A stretch of 64,000 nt of DNA, taken from contig NZ_CP084992.1 in assembly GCF_044793635.1 (NCBI RefSeq), positions 2,232,001 through 2,296,000 of the forward strand. Reading direction: 5' to 3'. Under the pieces are notes generated by a model. The model saw only the letters and a program-made list of their open reading frames with translations. It did not search any database and had not been told where the DNA came from. A program made the position numbers and the translations under genes. Positions 1-16,810 of the stretch are shown one piece after another; the stretch's first letter is position 1, and every line of letters begins with the position of its first letter. The stretch is from Virgibacillus_F necropolis_A. GTDB taxonomy: Bacteria; Bacillota; Bacilli; Bacillales; Amphibacillaceae.

Positions 1-52
1 TACATTATAAATAAATCCTACAATAACACTGGGAATTAGGAGGAAGTTATTT

Positions 53-985
53 ATGAGAGTTGCAGATAATATCGCGGGTTTAATTGGTGAAACTCCATTG
101 GTTAAATTGAATCGTTCGGCAGATCCAGATAGTGCAGATATTTATTTAAAACTAGAATATATGAATCCGGGGAGCTCGGTAAAAGATCGTATTGCATTAG
201 CAATGATAGAAGCGGCAGAAGAAGAAGGTATTTTAAAAGAAGGCGACACCATTATTGAACCAACAAGTGGCAACACAGGTATTGGATTGGCAATGGTTGG
301 GGCTGCTAAAGGCTATAAAACGGTATTGGTTATGCCAGATACCATGAGTAAAGAACGTCAAAATTTACTACGAGCATATGGGGCTAAATTAATTTTAACT
401 CCAGGTTCCGGTGGAATGAACACTGCTATTAAAAAGGCAGAAGAATTAAAAGAAGAAAACGGCTATTTTATGCCACAACAGTTTAACAATATGGCAAATC
501 CAGATGTGCACGCACGTACTACAGGAAAAGAAATCGTAGAACAAATGAAAGATGGATTAGATGGTTTTGTATCAGGTATCGGAACTGGTGGGACAATTAC
601 CGGAGCAGGTAGAGTACTAAAAGAGCATTTTGACGGAGTTAAATTATATGCAGTTGAACCAACTGACTCCGCTATATTATCCGGTGGTTCCCCTGGCCCG
701 CATAAAATACAAGGGCTTGGAGCAGGGTTTGTTCCAAAAGTGTTAGATACGGAAGTATATGACGAAGTAATCCGCATTACAAATGAAGAGGCATTCTCAA
801 CGGCGCGACAAGTTGCAAAAGATGAAGGTATTCTTGGTGGAATATCTTCAGGTGCTGCGATTGCTGCTGCTAAACAAGTGGCGAAAAAACTTGGAAAAGG
901 TAAGAAGGTTGTTGCAGTACTTCCAAGTAATGGGGAACGTTATTTATCAACACCGCTTTATGAGTTTGATGAGAACGATCAATAA
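53..985 (+). CDS. cysK: Cysteine synthase A (O-acetylserine sulfhydrylase)
   Basis: PLP enzyme that makes cysteine from O-acetylserine and sulfide in the cytoplasm; it is the step after CysE, which is encoded near 27.4 kb. 310 aa, the usual length. The PLP lysine is K44 in NPGSSVKDR, and the substrate loop TSGNTG lies near residues 70-75; the glycine-rich GIGTGGTITG phosphate-binding loop is also present. ATG at 53 follows a good AGGAGG site at 40-45. A terminator follows at once, so it is probably monocistronic. In B. subtilis the next genes are pabB-pabA-pabC; here folP follows directly. Assignment secure. Confidence 0.97.
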   Translation: MRVADNIAGLIGETPLVKLNRSADPDSADIYLKLEYMNPGSSVKDRIALAMIEAAEEEGILKEGDTIIEPTSGNTGIGLAMVGAAKGYKTVLVMPDTMSKERQNLLRAYGAKLILTPGSGGMNTAIKKAEELKEENGYFMPQQFNNMANPDVHARTTGKEIVEQMKDGLDGFVSGIGTGGTITGAGRVLKEHFDGVKLYAVEPTDSAILSGGSPGPHKIQGLGAGFVPKVLDTEVYDEVIRITNEEAFSTARQVAKDEGILGGISSGAAIAAAKQVAKKLGKGKKVVAVLPSNGERYLSTPLYEFDENDQ

Positions 986-994
986 GTTTTAGTT

Positions 995-1036
995 AAGGAC
1001 TGGTACCTGAATATTCGGTACTAGTCCTTTTTTTTA
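995..1036 (+). terminator. Rho-independent terminator after cysK
   Basis: A 13-bp stem (995-1007 with 1017-1029, one G-U pair) and a 9-nt loop are followed by a run of T. It separates cysK from the folate genes. Confidence 0.9.
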
Positions 1037-1041
1037 AGCAA

Positions 1042-1050
1042 TGATACAAT
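1042..1050 (+). promoter_or_regulatory. Candidate extended -10 promoter for fol genes
   Basis: TGATACAAT is an extended -10 (TGn + TACAAT) about 30 bases before folP. No convincing -35 is seen because that position falls in the cysK terminator. Confidence 0.4.
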
Positions 1051-1084
1051 AGTGTAGAAAATAGCACTGGAAGAAGGTTAGATG

Positions 1085-1912
1085 ATGCAAGCAATTTTGA
1101 AAACAAAATCGAAAACATACGACTTATCTGATCGAACATATATTATGGGGATTTTAAATGTAACGCCGGATTCTTTTTCAGATGGGGGAAGTTATACAAC
1201 AATAGAAAAGGCTGTTGCACAAGCTGTTGAAATGGAGAAGCAGGGCGCCGATATTATTGATATTGGTGGAGAATCTACTCGTCCTAATCATGATCCAGTA
1301 TCTGAAGAGGAAGAAATCAGTCGCATTGTACCAGCAATTAAAGCTGTTAAAGAATCAGTCAATATTCCCATTTCAATTGATACGTACAAAGCAGAGACGG
1401 CAAGAGCTGCATTAGAAGCTGGAGCGGATATCATCAATGATGTTTGGGGTGCAAAGAAAGAGCCCGAAATAGCAAATATTGCTGCGAAGTATGACGTGCC
1501 AATCATATTGATGCACAACCGGACAAATAAGAACTATGAATCCCTTATAGAAGATATGAAAAAGGATTTATTAGAGAGTGTTGAAATTGCTTTGCAGGCT
1601 GGTGTAAAAAAAGAAAACATCATTCTTGATCCTGGAATTGGTTTTGCCAAGACAGTAAAGGATAATCTTGTAGCTATGAATCATTTAGAAGTATTTGTGG
1701 AAATGGGATATCCTGTTTTGCTGGGGGCATCACGTAAATCGTTTATTGGAAACATTTTAGATGTGCAACCTGAAGATCGTGATAACGGGACAGGCGCAAC
1801 AACCTGCATGGCAATCCAAAAAGGTGTACAAATTGTTCGAGTCCATGATGTAAAACGAAATGTGGAGTTAGCTAAAATGATGGATTCAATGGTAGCTGGA
1901 GGTAATAGATAG
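1085..1912 (+). CDS. folP: Dihydropteroate synthase
   Basis: Joins p-aminobenzoate to dihydropterin pyrophosphate to make dihydropteroate; target of sulfonamides. About 275 aa. The family signature MGILNVTPDSFSDGG is near residue 21, with IDIGGESTRP, the DPGIGF motif, GASRKSF and the C-terminal RVHDV. ATG codons occur at 1082 and 1085; the second has better spacing (7 nt) to AAGAAGG at 1071-1077. First gene of a compact folP-folB-folK-HTH cluster. The pabBAC genes that precede it in B. subtilis are absent here, so p-aminobenzoate synthesis must be encoded elsewhere or be missing. Confidence 0.96.
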   Translation: MQAILKTKSKTYDLSDRTYIMGILNVTPDSFSDGGSYTTIEKAVAQAVEMEKQGADIIDIGGESTRPNHDPVSEEEEISRIVPAIKAVKESVNIPISIDTYKAETARAALEAGADIINDVWGAKKEPEIANIAAKYDVPIILMHNRTNKNYESLIEDMKKDLLESVEIALQAGVKKENIILDPGIGFAKTVKDNLVAMNHLEVFVEMGYPVLLGASRKSFIGNILDVQPEDRDNGTGATTCMAIQKGVQIVRVHDVKRNVELAKMMDSMVAGGNR

Positions 1913-1913
1913 G

Positions 1914-2276
1914 ATGGATAAAATTATGATGAGAAATCTACAGTTTTATGGATATCATGGATTACTTCCAGAGGAAAATAAATTGGGACAACGATTTAAT
2001 GTCGACGTTGAACTAGTAGTAGACTTGAAGCAGGCCGGTGTCAGTGACAAAATGGAAGACTCTATTCATTACGGCCATGCATATGACGTGATTCAGGCAA
2101 TTGTGGAAGGCAAGGCAAAAAATCTCATCGAGGCAGTAGCAGAAGAAATTGCTAATAAGCTCTTATCTAGTTTTGACTTATTACAGGCTTGTCAGGTGAA
2201 AGTTGTGAAACCGGATCCGCCGATTCGCGGTCATTACGAATCTGTTGCAGTAGAAATTTATAGGGAGAAAAAATAA
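1914..2276 (+). CDS. folB: Dihydroneopterin aldolase
   Basis: Cleaves 7,8-dihydroneopterin to 6-hydroxymethyl-dihydropterin and glycolaldehyde, supplying FolK. 120 aa, the normal length. The N-terminal FYGYHGLLPEENKLGQRF segment carries the conserved glutamate, and the C-terminal KPDPPIRGHYESVAVEI block is typical, including the catalytic lysine. It starts 1 base after the folP stop and its own stop overlaps the folK start by 1 base, so the genes are translationally coupled. Confidence 0.96.
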   Translation: MDKIMMRNLQFYGYHGLLPEENKLGQRFNVDVELVVDLKQAGVSDKMEDSIHYGHAYDVIQAIVEGKAKNLIEAVAEEIANKLLSSFDLLQACQVKVVKPDPPIRGHYESVAVEIYREKK

Positions 2277-2776
2277 TGAATACTGTATTCTTAGCACTTG
2301 GAACAAATATTGAACCACGTTGCACTCATTTACAAAAAGCATTACATGACCTGGGTGCGAATGAACATATTATAATTAAGGATAAATCCACCGTTTACGA
2401 AACTGCCCCAGTTGGATATACTGACCAGGCAGATTTCTTAAACATGGTTATACAAATAGAAACAACATTTTCACCGATAGATTTATTAGATGTATGTCAA
2501 CAAATTGAGCAGGGTCTAGGGCGCAAGCGTGAAATTAGATTCGGCCCCCGCACGATAGACCTTGACATTTTAATCTATAATCAAGAAGATAGAAAAACAG
2601 AACGATTAATTTTGCCGCATCCACGAATGCATGAACGAGCTTTTGTACTTATACCATTATATGAATTAAACCCAGAATTACTAATCGGTAATAAAGGGAA
2701 ATGTGTGTCAGATTACGTGGGCGATTTGAGAGAGCAAGATGTAAAGGATGTTAGAGCATGGACACCGTCAGAGTAG
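2276..2776 (+). CDS. folK: 2-amino-4-hydroxy-6-hydroxymethyldihydropteridine diphosphokinase
   Basis: Transfers pyrophosphate from ATP to 6-hydroxymethyl-dihydropterin, giving the FolP substrate. 166 aa. Visible motifs: LALGTNIEPR at the N-terminus, YETAPVGYTDQADFLNMV, and the signature RFGPRTIDLDILIY with the Mg-binding DxD; LPHPRMHERAFVLIPL follows. Start overlaps the folB stop; its end overlaps the next gene by 19 bases. Confidence 0.97.
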   Translation: MNTVFLALGTNIEPRCTHLQKALHDLGANEHIIIKDKSTVYETAPVGYTDQADFLNMVIQIETTFSPIDLLDVCQQIEQGLGRKREIRFGPRTIDLDILIYNQEDRKTERLILPHPRMHERAFVLIPLYELNPELLIGNKGKCVSDYVGDLREQDVKDVRAWTPSE

Positions 2777-2985
2777 GTAGACGAATAAAAGCATTTCGTA
2801 AATTAAAAGGCTATACACAAATAGATTTTGCAAAGACATTGAACGTTTCAATCGGGGAACTTAGAGGTGTGGAACGTGGTGAGAAGGAAGCACCTAGCGT
2901 GTTTCTTGATCAAGTTGTAGCAACATTAGCTATTACAAAAGAAGAGTTAATCGGGCAAAGTGTAAGTTTAGAAGAGGTAGAGTAA
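2758..2985 (+). CDS. yazB: Small XRE-family helix-turn-helix protein (YazB-like)
   Basis: 75-aa protein that is almost entirely an HTH_3 DNA-binding domain (residues about 5-62; GYTQIDFAKTLNVSIGELRGVERG contains the helix-turn-helix). It matches the position of B. subtilis yazB, between folK and dusB. Its target is unknown; a role in regulating the folate cluster is only suggested by location. It begins inside folK and its stop TAA overlaps the start ATG of the dead dusB by one base. Confidence 0.85.
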   Translation: MDTVRVGRRIKAFRKLKGYTQIDFAKTLNVSIGELRGVERGEKEAPSVFLDQVVATLAITKEELIGQSVSLEEVE

Positions 2986-3177
2986 TGTTTTAAATTGGTG
3001 ATATCACAGATTTCAGATCCAACACCGAAGCAAAAAATTGGTGTGTGTATGTTGCATGTGGATAGACTTATTAAGCTGAAGGGCGATAGGGTCGCACTCA
3101 TGGAAATGCGTAAACATGCTTCATAGTATCTGAAGGGACTTAAAGGAAACGGTAATGTTCTTATTCCCAGTGTTTAA
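2985..3177 (+). pseudogene. dusB: Remnant of tRNA-dihydrouridine synthase dusB
   Basis: The 5' end reads ATG TTT TAA ATT GGT GAT ATC (M-F-stop-I-G-D-I), against MFKIGDI at the start of Bacillus DusB: the lysine codon has become TAA. In another frame, 3019-3177 encodes a DusB-like C-terminal stretch (CMLHVDRLIKLKGD, then MEMRKHAS-stop-YLKGLKGNGNV); the stop TAG at 3124 replaces the TGG of the usual HAAWYLKG. The roughly 230 central residues, including the FMN-binding barrel, are gone. DusB reduces uridine in tRNA. Position between yazB and lysS matches B. subtilis. The family sequence is from memory, but the two ends matching in the right order and place make this convincing. Confidence 0.85.
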
Positions 3178-3203
3178 CACCATCGGGTTGTAAACGATTG
3201 ATC

Positions 3204-3230
3204 CTGCCTGTTTCGTACGGGCAGTTTTTA
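3204..3230 (+). terminator. Rho-independent terminator after the fol cluster
   Basis: A 7-bp stem CTGCCTG/CGGGCAG (3204-3210 with 3218-3224, one G-U pair) is followed by TTTTTA. It ends the fol-yazB-dusB transcript before lysS. Confidence 0.75.
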
Positions 3231-3280
3231 TTAGTTTACAAGTGCATGGGTAAATGCATGAAATATATTCAGACTTCCTA

Positions 3281-3286
3281 TATAAT
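3281..3286 (+). promoter_or_regulatory. -10 element of the lysS promoter
   Basis: Perfect TATAAT with no clear -35. A transcript starting about 7 bases downstream would exclude the ATG at 3296 as a normal start and supports the TTG start at 3323. Confidence 0.5.
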
Positions 3287-3322
3287 GAACGATAAATGAT
3301 TGTACTTATTGGAGTGATAATA

Positions 3323-4804
3323 TTGTCAGAGGAAATCAATGAACAAATGCGCGTACGACGCGATAAATTAGCAACCTATCAAGAACAAGGGATTGATCCT
3401 TTTGGTGGGAAATTTGAGCGTACTCATTCAACTGAATCGTTAGTTGAGCAATACGACGAATTTTCAAAAGAAGAATTAGAGGAAAAAACAGATCACGTCA
3501 CAATCGCTGGACGTATGATGACGAAACGAGGAAAAGGGAAAGCTGGATTTGCACATGTTCAAGACTTAAGTGGTCAACTGCAAATTTATGTGCGAAAAGA
3601 TATGATCGGTGATGATGCCTATGAAATTTTCAAAACAACAGATATGGGCGATATCATAGGTGTGACTGGCGTGATGTTCAAAACCAAAGTTGGTGAACTA
3701 TCTGTAAAAGCTACTGAATTTCATTTATTATCAAAATCACTACGTCCCTTACCAGAAAAGTATCATGGATTAAAGGATGTAGAACAACGATACCGTCAAC
3801 GCTATCTAGATTTAATTACGAATGAAAGTAGTAGGGATACATTTGTATTGCGAAGTAAAATTATTCAATCCATGCGTCATTATTTAGATGCACAAGGATT
3901 CTTAGAAGTGGAAACGCCTATGATGCATAGTATTGCTGGTGGTGCTTCTGCGCGTCCATTTGAGACACACCATAATGCATTAGATATTCCATTATATATG
4001 CGCATTGCGATTGAACTACATCTTAAACGTCTAATTGTCGGTGGATTGGAAAAGGTATATGAAATTGGACGAGTCTTCCGTAATGAAGGTGTTTCAACAA
4101 GACATAACCCTGAGTTTACAATGATTGAACTTTATGAAGCATATGCTGATTATCATGATGTGATGGAACTAACGGAAAATATGGTAGCACACATTGCCAA
4201 AGAGGTATTAGGAAATACCACATTAATGTATGGTGAGGAAGAGATCTCACTAGAACCCAAATGGAAGAGACTGCATATGGTTGATGCTGTCAAAGAATAT
4301 ACAGGTGTAGACTTCTGGCAAAACATGAGTGATGAAGATGCGCGCGCGTTAGCAAAAGAACACGGCATACAAATTCAAGGTTCGATGACATTTGGACATG
4401 TAGTGAACGAATTCTTTGAACAAAAAGTAGAGGAGAAGTTAATTCAACCAACCTTTATCTTTGGTCATCCAGTTGAAATCTCACCACTTGCAAAGAAAAA
4501 TAAAGAAGATGGACGTTTCACAGATCGGTTTGAATTGTTTATTGTTGGGCGTGAACACGCAAATGCCTTTAGTGAATTAAACGATCCTATTGATCAACGA
4601 GGACGTTTTGAAGCACAACTTAAAGAACGTGAACAAGGAAACGACGAAGCTCATCTGATGGATGATGATTTCTTAGAAGCGCTAGAATACGGAATGCCTC
4701 CTACTGGAGGACTCGGTATCGGTATTGATCGTCTAGTTATGCTATTAACAAATTCACCTTCCATTCGTGACGTATTACTATTCCCACAAATGCGTAACAA
4801 ATAA
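3323..4804 (+). CDS. lysS: Lysyl-tRNA synthetase, class II
   Basis: Charges tRNA-Lys; a tRNA-Lys gene lies in the array at 11158. About 493 aa with an OB-fold anticodon-binding domain (residues about 60-150) and a class II catalytic core: motif 2 FRNEGVSTRHNPEFT and motif 3 GIGIDRLVML. The reading frame is open from ATG 3296, but TTG 3323 is preferred: GGAG at 3311-3314 is 8 bases upstream, and the protein then begins SEEINEQM, like its Bacillus relatives. A terminator follows. The gene is directly followed by rRNA, as in B. subtilis. Confidence 0.96.
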   Translation: MSEEINEQMRVRRDKLATYQEQGIDPFGGKFERTHSTESLVEQYDEFSKEELEEKTDHVTIAGRMMTKRGKGKAGFAHVQDLSGQLQIYVRKDMIGDDAYEIFKTTDMGDIIGVTGVMFKTKVGELSVKATEFHLLSKSLRPLPEKYHGLKDVEQRYRQRYLDLITNESSRDTFVLRSKIIQSMRHYLDAQGFLEVETPMMHSIAGGASARPFETHHNALDIPLYMRIAIELHLKRLIVGGLEKVYEIGRVFRNEGVSTRHNPEFTMIELYEAYADYHDVMELTENMVAHIAKEVLGNTTLMYGEEEISLEPKWKRLHMVDAVKEYTGVDFWQNMSDEDARALAKEHGIQIQGSMTFGHVVNEFFEQKVEEKLIQPTFIFGHPVEISPLAKKNKEDGRFTDRFELFIVGREHANAFSELNDPIDQRGRFEAQLKEREQGNDEAHLMDDDFLEALEYGMPPTGGLGIGIDRLVMLLTNSPSIRDVLLFPQMRNK

Positions 4805-4829
4805 ATGTAAGGGTAAATAGGTTAAAAAA

Positions 4830-4880
4830 GATATCCTAGTAAACTTCTAATAGAAGAGTTTGCCAGGGTGTCTTTTTTAT
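4830..4880 (+). terminator. Terminator after lysS
   Basis: A long hairpin (4830-4837 with 4865-4872 outside, AAACTTCT with AGAAG..TTT inside) is followed by TTTTTT. Confidence 0.8.
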
Positions 4881-4923
4881 AGGCTCCTTTCGTACGCATT
4901 GTTGCTTTTTCATCGTCGCAGTT

Positions 4924-5475
4924 AATATATACTGCGACGTAACTATTATCTAAGTTAGATCTGTAGTACTGATAATGGAAACAAGTTACTAAGGCAGCCG
5001 CGGCCCGTATACACTTCGCGCATCTTAGGGCGGCTGGTGAGCCTCCTTGTGCTAACGCACGAGGCTACTGAAAAGGTTAATAATAGTACTAAATATGTGG
5101 ATCCACCATCGCATATTCGAATATACTTCGCGCACCTTAGGGCGAGTGTCAAGCCTCCTCGGACTGCAGTCCTGCGGGGTCTCACCGATCTCTTGCTTCC
5201 CGCAGAAGTCTGCGTGTATATGGGCTGCTGGTATAATATTTGCCAATAACTGAAAGAAATGACAAAGAATGCTTACGTAAATAGCTTTACCAGTCCAGCA
5301 TCGTTCCGGGTGGTGACTCCTGCGGGAACAGCACGTGTCCGAAGACCCCGCAGAGTGGTTTTCTCGAGGAGTCTAAGGCCGTGCCTGCGGAAAGCATCCG
5401 CCCGGAGCGATCCTGGACGGCATTAATAGCACATGTCTTTGAAAATAAACTTAAAGTTACGTCGCAATATATTTC
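4924..5475. repeat. Non-coding block of degenerate repeats bounded by inverted repeats
   Basis: The block is bounded by an inverted repeat: 4927-4944 and 5455-5472 match as reverse complements at 17 of 18 positions. A 9-bp palindrome (4914-4922 with 4931-4939) overlaps the left end. Inside are GC-rich pieces typical of Bacillaceae intergenic repeats: a direct repeat at 5008-5047 and 5122-5159 sharing CTTCGCGCA-CTTAGGGCG and GCCTCCT, and a segment at 5310-5412 with GACTCCTGCGGGAACAGCAC, GAAGACCCCGCAG and GCGGAAAGCATCCGC. Short open frames here on both strands have no family features and look spurious. It could be a decayed non-autonomous element or a cluster of repeat remnants. Confidence 0.6.
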
Positions 5476-5823
5476 TATTTTCTTAAAAAGCAGCAATCTT
5501 TACGAAAACAGCCTTTTTATAAGTAAAGAATGTATATAATGTTGGCATGGAATATTTAATGATCTTGCAGGGCCGTTTTTTCTCGTAATGTGGATTGTCT
5601 GAGTATGTACTAAACTGCCGTCAACAGGGCGTTTATTACCCTTTAAGGATGGTTGCGACAGGTGTATATTCTGGTGCTTAAAGAGTTTGATTATTATGGA
5701 AATAACTTCCTTTTAATTCTTTTTAACATTTCCCTTGCTTTCATATTAGAATCATGGTAAATTAGTTTACGTTGTCTTTTGAACAACTCACAACTTGTTT
5801 TAAAAAATAAACAAAAAAAGTTA
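5476..5823. other. AT-rich non-coding region upstream of the rRNA promoter
   Basis: No gene is seen. A perfect TATAAT occurs at 5535-5540 without a clear -35. A weak promoter-like pair TTGCTT (5735-5740) and TAAATT (5758-5763) with 17-nt spacing could be an additional rRNA promoter. The A-rich stretch at 5800-5820 just before the main -35 resembles an UP element. Confidence 0.45.
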
Positions 5824-5852
5824 TTGACTTTGTATTTTATAAGTGTTATATT
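5824..5852 (+). promoter_or_regulatory. Main rRNA promoter
   Basis: TTGACT (5824-5829), a 17-base spacer and TATATT (5847-5852) form a near-consensus sigma-A promoter, with an A-rich run just upstream that could act as an UP element. It would drive the first rrn unit and probably the whole array. Confidence 0.8.
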
Positions 5853-5880
5853 TATAAAGTCGCCAAATTAAAGACGACAT

Positions 5881-5983
5881 TTAATTTGCTCCTTGAAAAC
5901 TGAACAAAACAACCAAGTATGTCAAGTAACGAAACAAAGCTAAGACAATTGATAGAATCGATTGGTGTTGATTCTATTCAAAC
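5881..5983 (+). promoter_or_regulatory. rRNA leader with boxA-like element and processing hairpin
   Basis: TGCTCCTTGAAAACTGAAC at 5888-5906 matches the conserved antitermination boxA-like sequence of Firmicute rRNA operons. A hairpin ATAGAATC/GATTCTAT (about 5952-5978) just before 16S is likely part of a processing stem. The same leader recurs at 11791-11893. Another copy of the CCTTGAAAACT element is in the 16S-23S spacer at 7711. Confidence 0.7.
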
Positions 5984-7556
<1,573 letters not shown>

Positions 7557-7777
7557 AAAAACAGAAAGCAGAAGCTATTCGTAGCTGAAGCCGTACTGTT
7601 TAACGGAAGATCGGTGACGCTTGTCGTCATCGATAAGACCTGCCATTGGTAGGCCTTGACATATAAGGTTGTTTGTTCAGTTTTGAGGGATGCGAATCTC
7701 TCTTTTTGTACCTTGAAAACTAAATAAGAGCAAGATAGACAACGACATCAAAAACGTAAGTTCTTAATCATAAAGAT

Positions 7778-10699
<2,922 letters not shown>

Positions 10700-10764
10700 A
10701 AATTATGATGTACGTGTCTATAGCGCTCTTATTTAGTTTTTAGGGTACAAAATAAAAAAAGTAC

Positions 10765-10793
10765 TTGCATTTTGAAGCAAGAACACATATAAT
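10765..10793 (+). promoter_or_regulatory. Promoter in the 23S-5S spacer of the first rrn unit
   Basis: TTGCAT (10765-10770), 17 bases, then a perfect TATAAT (10788-10793). It lies between 23S and 5S of unit 1 and is absent from the matching spacer of unit 2. It would drive 5S, the nine tRNA genes and, in principle, the second rrn unit. The same TTGCAT-17-TATAAT layout occurs twice before rpsJ. Confidence 0.65.
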
Positions 10794-10818
10794 ATATCTT
10801 GTCCTTATTAAAAAAAGG

Positions 10819-10934
10819 TCTGGTAGTAATAGCGGAGAAGTCACACCTGTTCCCATGCCGAACACAGTAGTTAAGCTCTCCAGCGCCGATGGTAGTTGGG
10901 ACTTTGTCCCTGCAAGAGTAGGACGCCGCCAGGC
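10819..10934 (+). rRNA. 5S ribosomal RNA, copy 1
   Basis: 116 nt, from TCTGGTAGTAATAGC to GACGCCGCCAGGC, with the conserved CACACCTGTTCCCATGCCGAA core. It differs from copy 2 at one base near the 3' end (GACGCC here, GACGCG there). Confidence 0.95.
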
Positions 10935-10948
10935 TTTACATAAGTATC

Positions 10949-11024
10949 GGAGGATTAGCTCAGCTGGGAGAGCACCTGCCTTACAAGCAGGGGGTCGCAG
11001 GTTCGAGCCCTGCATCCTCCACCA
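10949..11024 (+). tRNA. tRNA-Val (TAC)
   Basis: 76 nt with encoded CCA. Anticodon loop CTTACAA gives TAC; the T-loop is GGTTCGAGCC. First of nine tRNA genes in the order known from B. subtilis trnJ. Confidence 0.97.
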
Positions 11025-11042
11025 TTTATTTTTTATAATAAA

Positions 11043-11118
<76 letters not shown>

Positions 11119-11157
11119 TTTTTAACTTTGATAACAAAATAAAGTATTAATTAGTAC

Positions 11158-11233
11158 GAGCCATTAGCTCAGTTGGTAGAGCATCTGACTTTTAATCAGA
11201 GGGTCGAAGGTTCGAATCCTTCATGGCTCACCA
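11158..11233 (+). tRNA. tRNA-Lys (TTT)
   Basis: 76 nt with encoded CCA; anticodon loop CTTTTAA; acceptor GAGCCAT pairs with ATGGCTC. Confidence 0.97.
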
Positions 11234-11244
11234 TTTAGATTATC

Positions 11245-11329
11245 GCGGGTGTGGCGGAATTGGCAGACGCGCTAGACTTAGGATCTAGTGTCTTTTGACG
11301 TGGGGGTTCAAGTCCCTTCACCCGCACCA
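11245..11329 (+). tRNA. tRNA-Leu (TAG)
   Basis: 85 nt class II tRNA with a long variable arm (TGTCTTTTGACG) and encoded CCA; anticodon TAG. Confidence 0.97.
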
Positions 11330-11350
11330 TTTAATTAGTTAATTAATGAA

Positions 11351-11425
11351 GCGGAAGTAGTTCAGTGGTAGAACATCACCTTGCCAAGGTGGGGGTCGCG
11401 GGTTCGAATCCCGTCTTCCGCTCCA
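11351..11425 (+). tRNA. tRNA-Gly (GCC)
   Basis: 75 nt with encoded CCA; anticodon loop TTGCCAA; acceptor GCGGAAG pairs with CTTCCGC. Confidence 0.97.
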
Positions 11426-11441
11426 AAAAAGCCAAAGTCAT

Positions 11442-11530
11442 GCCGGGGTGGCGGAATTGGCAGACGCACAGGACTTAAAATCCTGCGGTAGGTTACTACC
11501 GTGCCGGTTCGAGTCCGGCCCTCGGCACCA
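11442..11530 (+). tRNA. tRNA-Leu (TAA)
   Basis: 89 nt class II tRNA with a variable arm (CGGTAGGTTACTACCG) and encoded CCA; anticodon TAA. Confidence 0.97.
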
Positions 11531-11533
11531 TAA

Positions 11534-11610
11534 GCGCCCGTAGCTCAATTGGATAGAGCGTTTGACTACGGATCAAGAGGTTAGGGGTTCGACTCCTCTC
11601 GGGCGCGCCA
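11534..11610 (+). tRNA. tRNA-Arg (ACG)
   Basis: 77 nt with encoded CCA; anticodon ACG, normally deaminated to ICG by TadA. Only 3 bases separate it from the preceding tRNA-Leu. Confidence 0.97.
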
Positions 11611-11616
11611 TATAAT

Positions 11617-11693
11617 CGGGAAGTAGCTCAGCTTGGTAGAGCACATGGTTTGGGTCCATGGGGTCGCAGGTTCGAATCCTGTCTTCCCGACCA
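11617..11693 (+). tRNA. tRNA-Pro (TGG)
   Basis: 77 nt with encoded CCA; anticodon TGG in loop TTTGGGT; acceptor CGGGAAG pairs with CTTCCCG. Confidence 0.97.
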
Positions 11694-11711
11694 TTTATAA
11701 AACTCAAGTTT

Positions 11712-11787
11712 GGGGCCTTAGCTCAGCTGGGAGAGCGCCTGCCTTGCACGCAGGAGGTCAGCGGTTCGATCCCGCTAGGCTCCACCA
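11712..11787 (+). tRNA. tRNA-Ala (TGC)
   Basis: 76 nt with encoded CCA; anticodon loop CTTGCAC; the G3-T70 wobble pair that identifies tRNA-Ala is present. Last tRNA before the second rrn unit, only about 100 bases from its 16S. Confidence 0.97.
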
Positions 11788-11790
11788 TAA

Positions 11791-11893
11791 TTAATTTGCT
11801 CCTTGAAAACTGAACAAAACAACCAAGTATGTCAAGTAACGAAACAAAGCTAAGACAATTGATAGAATCGATTGGTGTTGATTCTATTCAAAC
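11791..11893 (+). promoter_or_regulatory. rRNA leader of the second rrn unit
   Basis: Same boxA-like element and hairpin as at 5881-5983, directly after tRNA-Ala. No promoter can be seen between tRNA-Ala and the second 16S, so this unit is probably read through from upstream. Confidence 0.7.
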
Positions 11894-13466
<1,573 letters not shown>

Positions 13467-13687
13467 AAAAACAGAAAGCAGAAGCTATTCGTAGCTGAAG
13501 CCGTACTGTTTAACGGAAGATCGGTGACGCTTGTCGTCATCGATAAGACCTGCCATTGGTAGGCCTTGACATATAAGGTTGTTTGTTCAGTTTTGAGGGA
13601 TGCGAATCTCTCTTTTTGTACCTTGAAAACTAAATAAGAGCAAGATAGACAACGACATCAAAAACGTAAGTTCTTAATCATAAAGAT

Positions 13688-16609
<2,922 letters not shown>

Positions 16610-16687
16610 AAATTATGATGTACGTGTCTATAGCGCTCTTATTTAGTTTTTAGGGTATAAATTATACCTTTTTCTTACATGAAATTG

Positions 16688-16803
16688 TCTGGTAGTAATA
16701 GCGGAGAAGTCACACCTGTTCCCATGCCGAACACAGTAGTTAAGCTCTCCAGCGCCGATGGTAGTTGGGACTTTGTCCCTGCAAGAGTAGGACGCGGCCA
16801 GGC
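16688..16803 (+). rRNA. 5S ribosomal RNA, copy 2
   Basis: 116 nt; same as copy 1 except G for C near the 3' end (GACGCGGCCAGGC), next to the terminal helix. Followed closely by a strong terminator. Confidence 0.95.
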
Positions 16804-16810
16804 AATCTAG

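Noticed and set aside
4955..5496. Several 64-76 codon frames in the region after lysS
   Set aside because: They fall in degenerate GC-rich repeats, overlap one another on both strands and show no recognisable domain.
16640..16680. Small AT hairpin plus T-run between 23S and 5S of unit 2 as a terminator
   Set aside because: GGTATAAATTATACC has a weak AT stem with almost no loop, and the 5S gene follows; it is unlikely to stop transcription efficiently.
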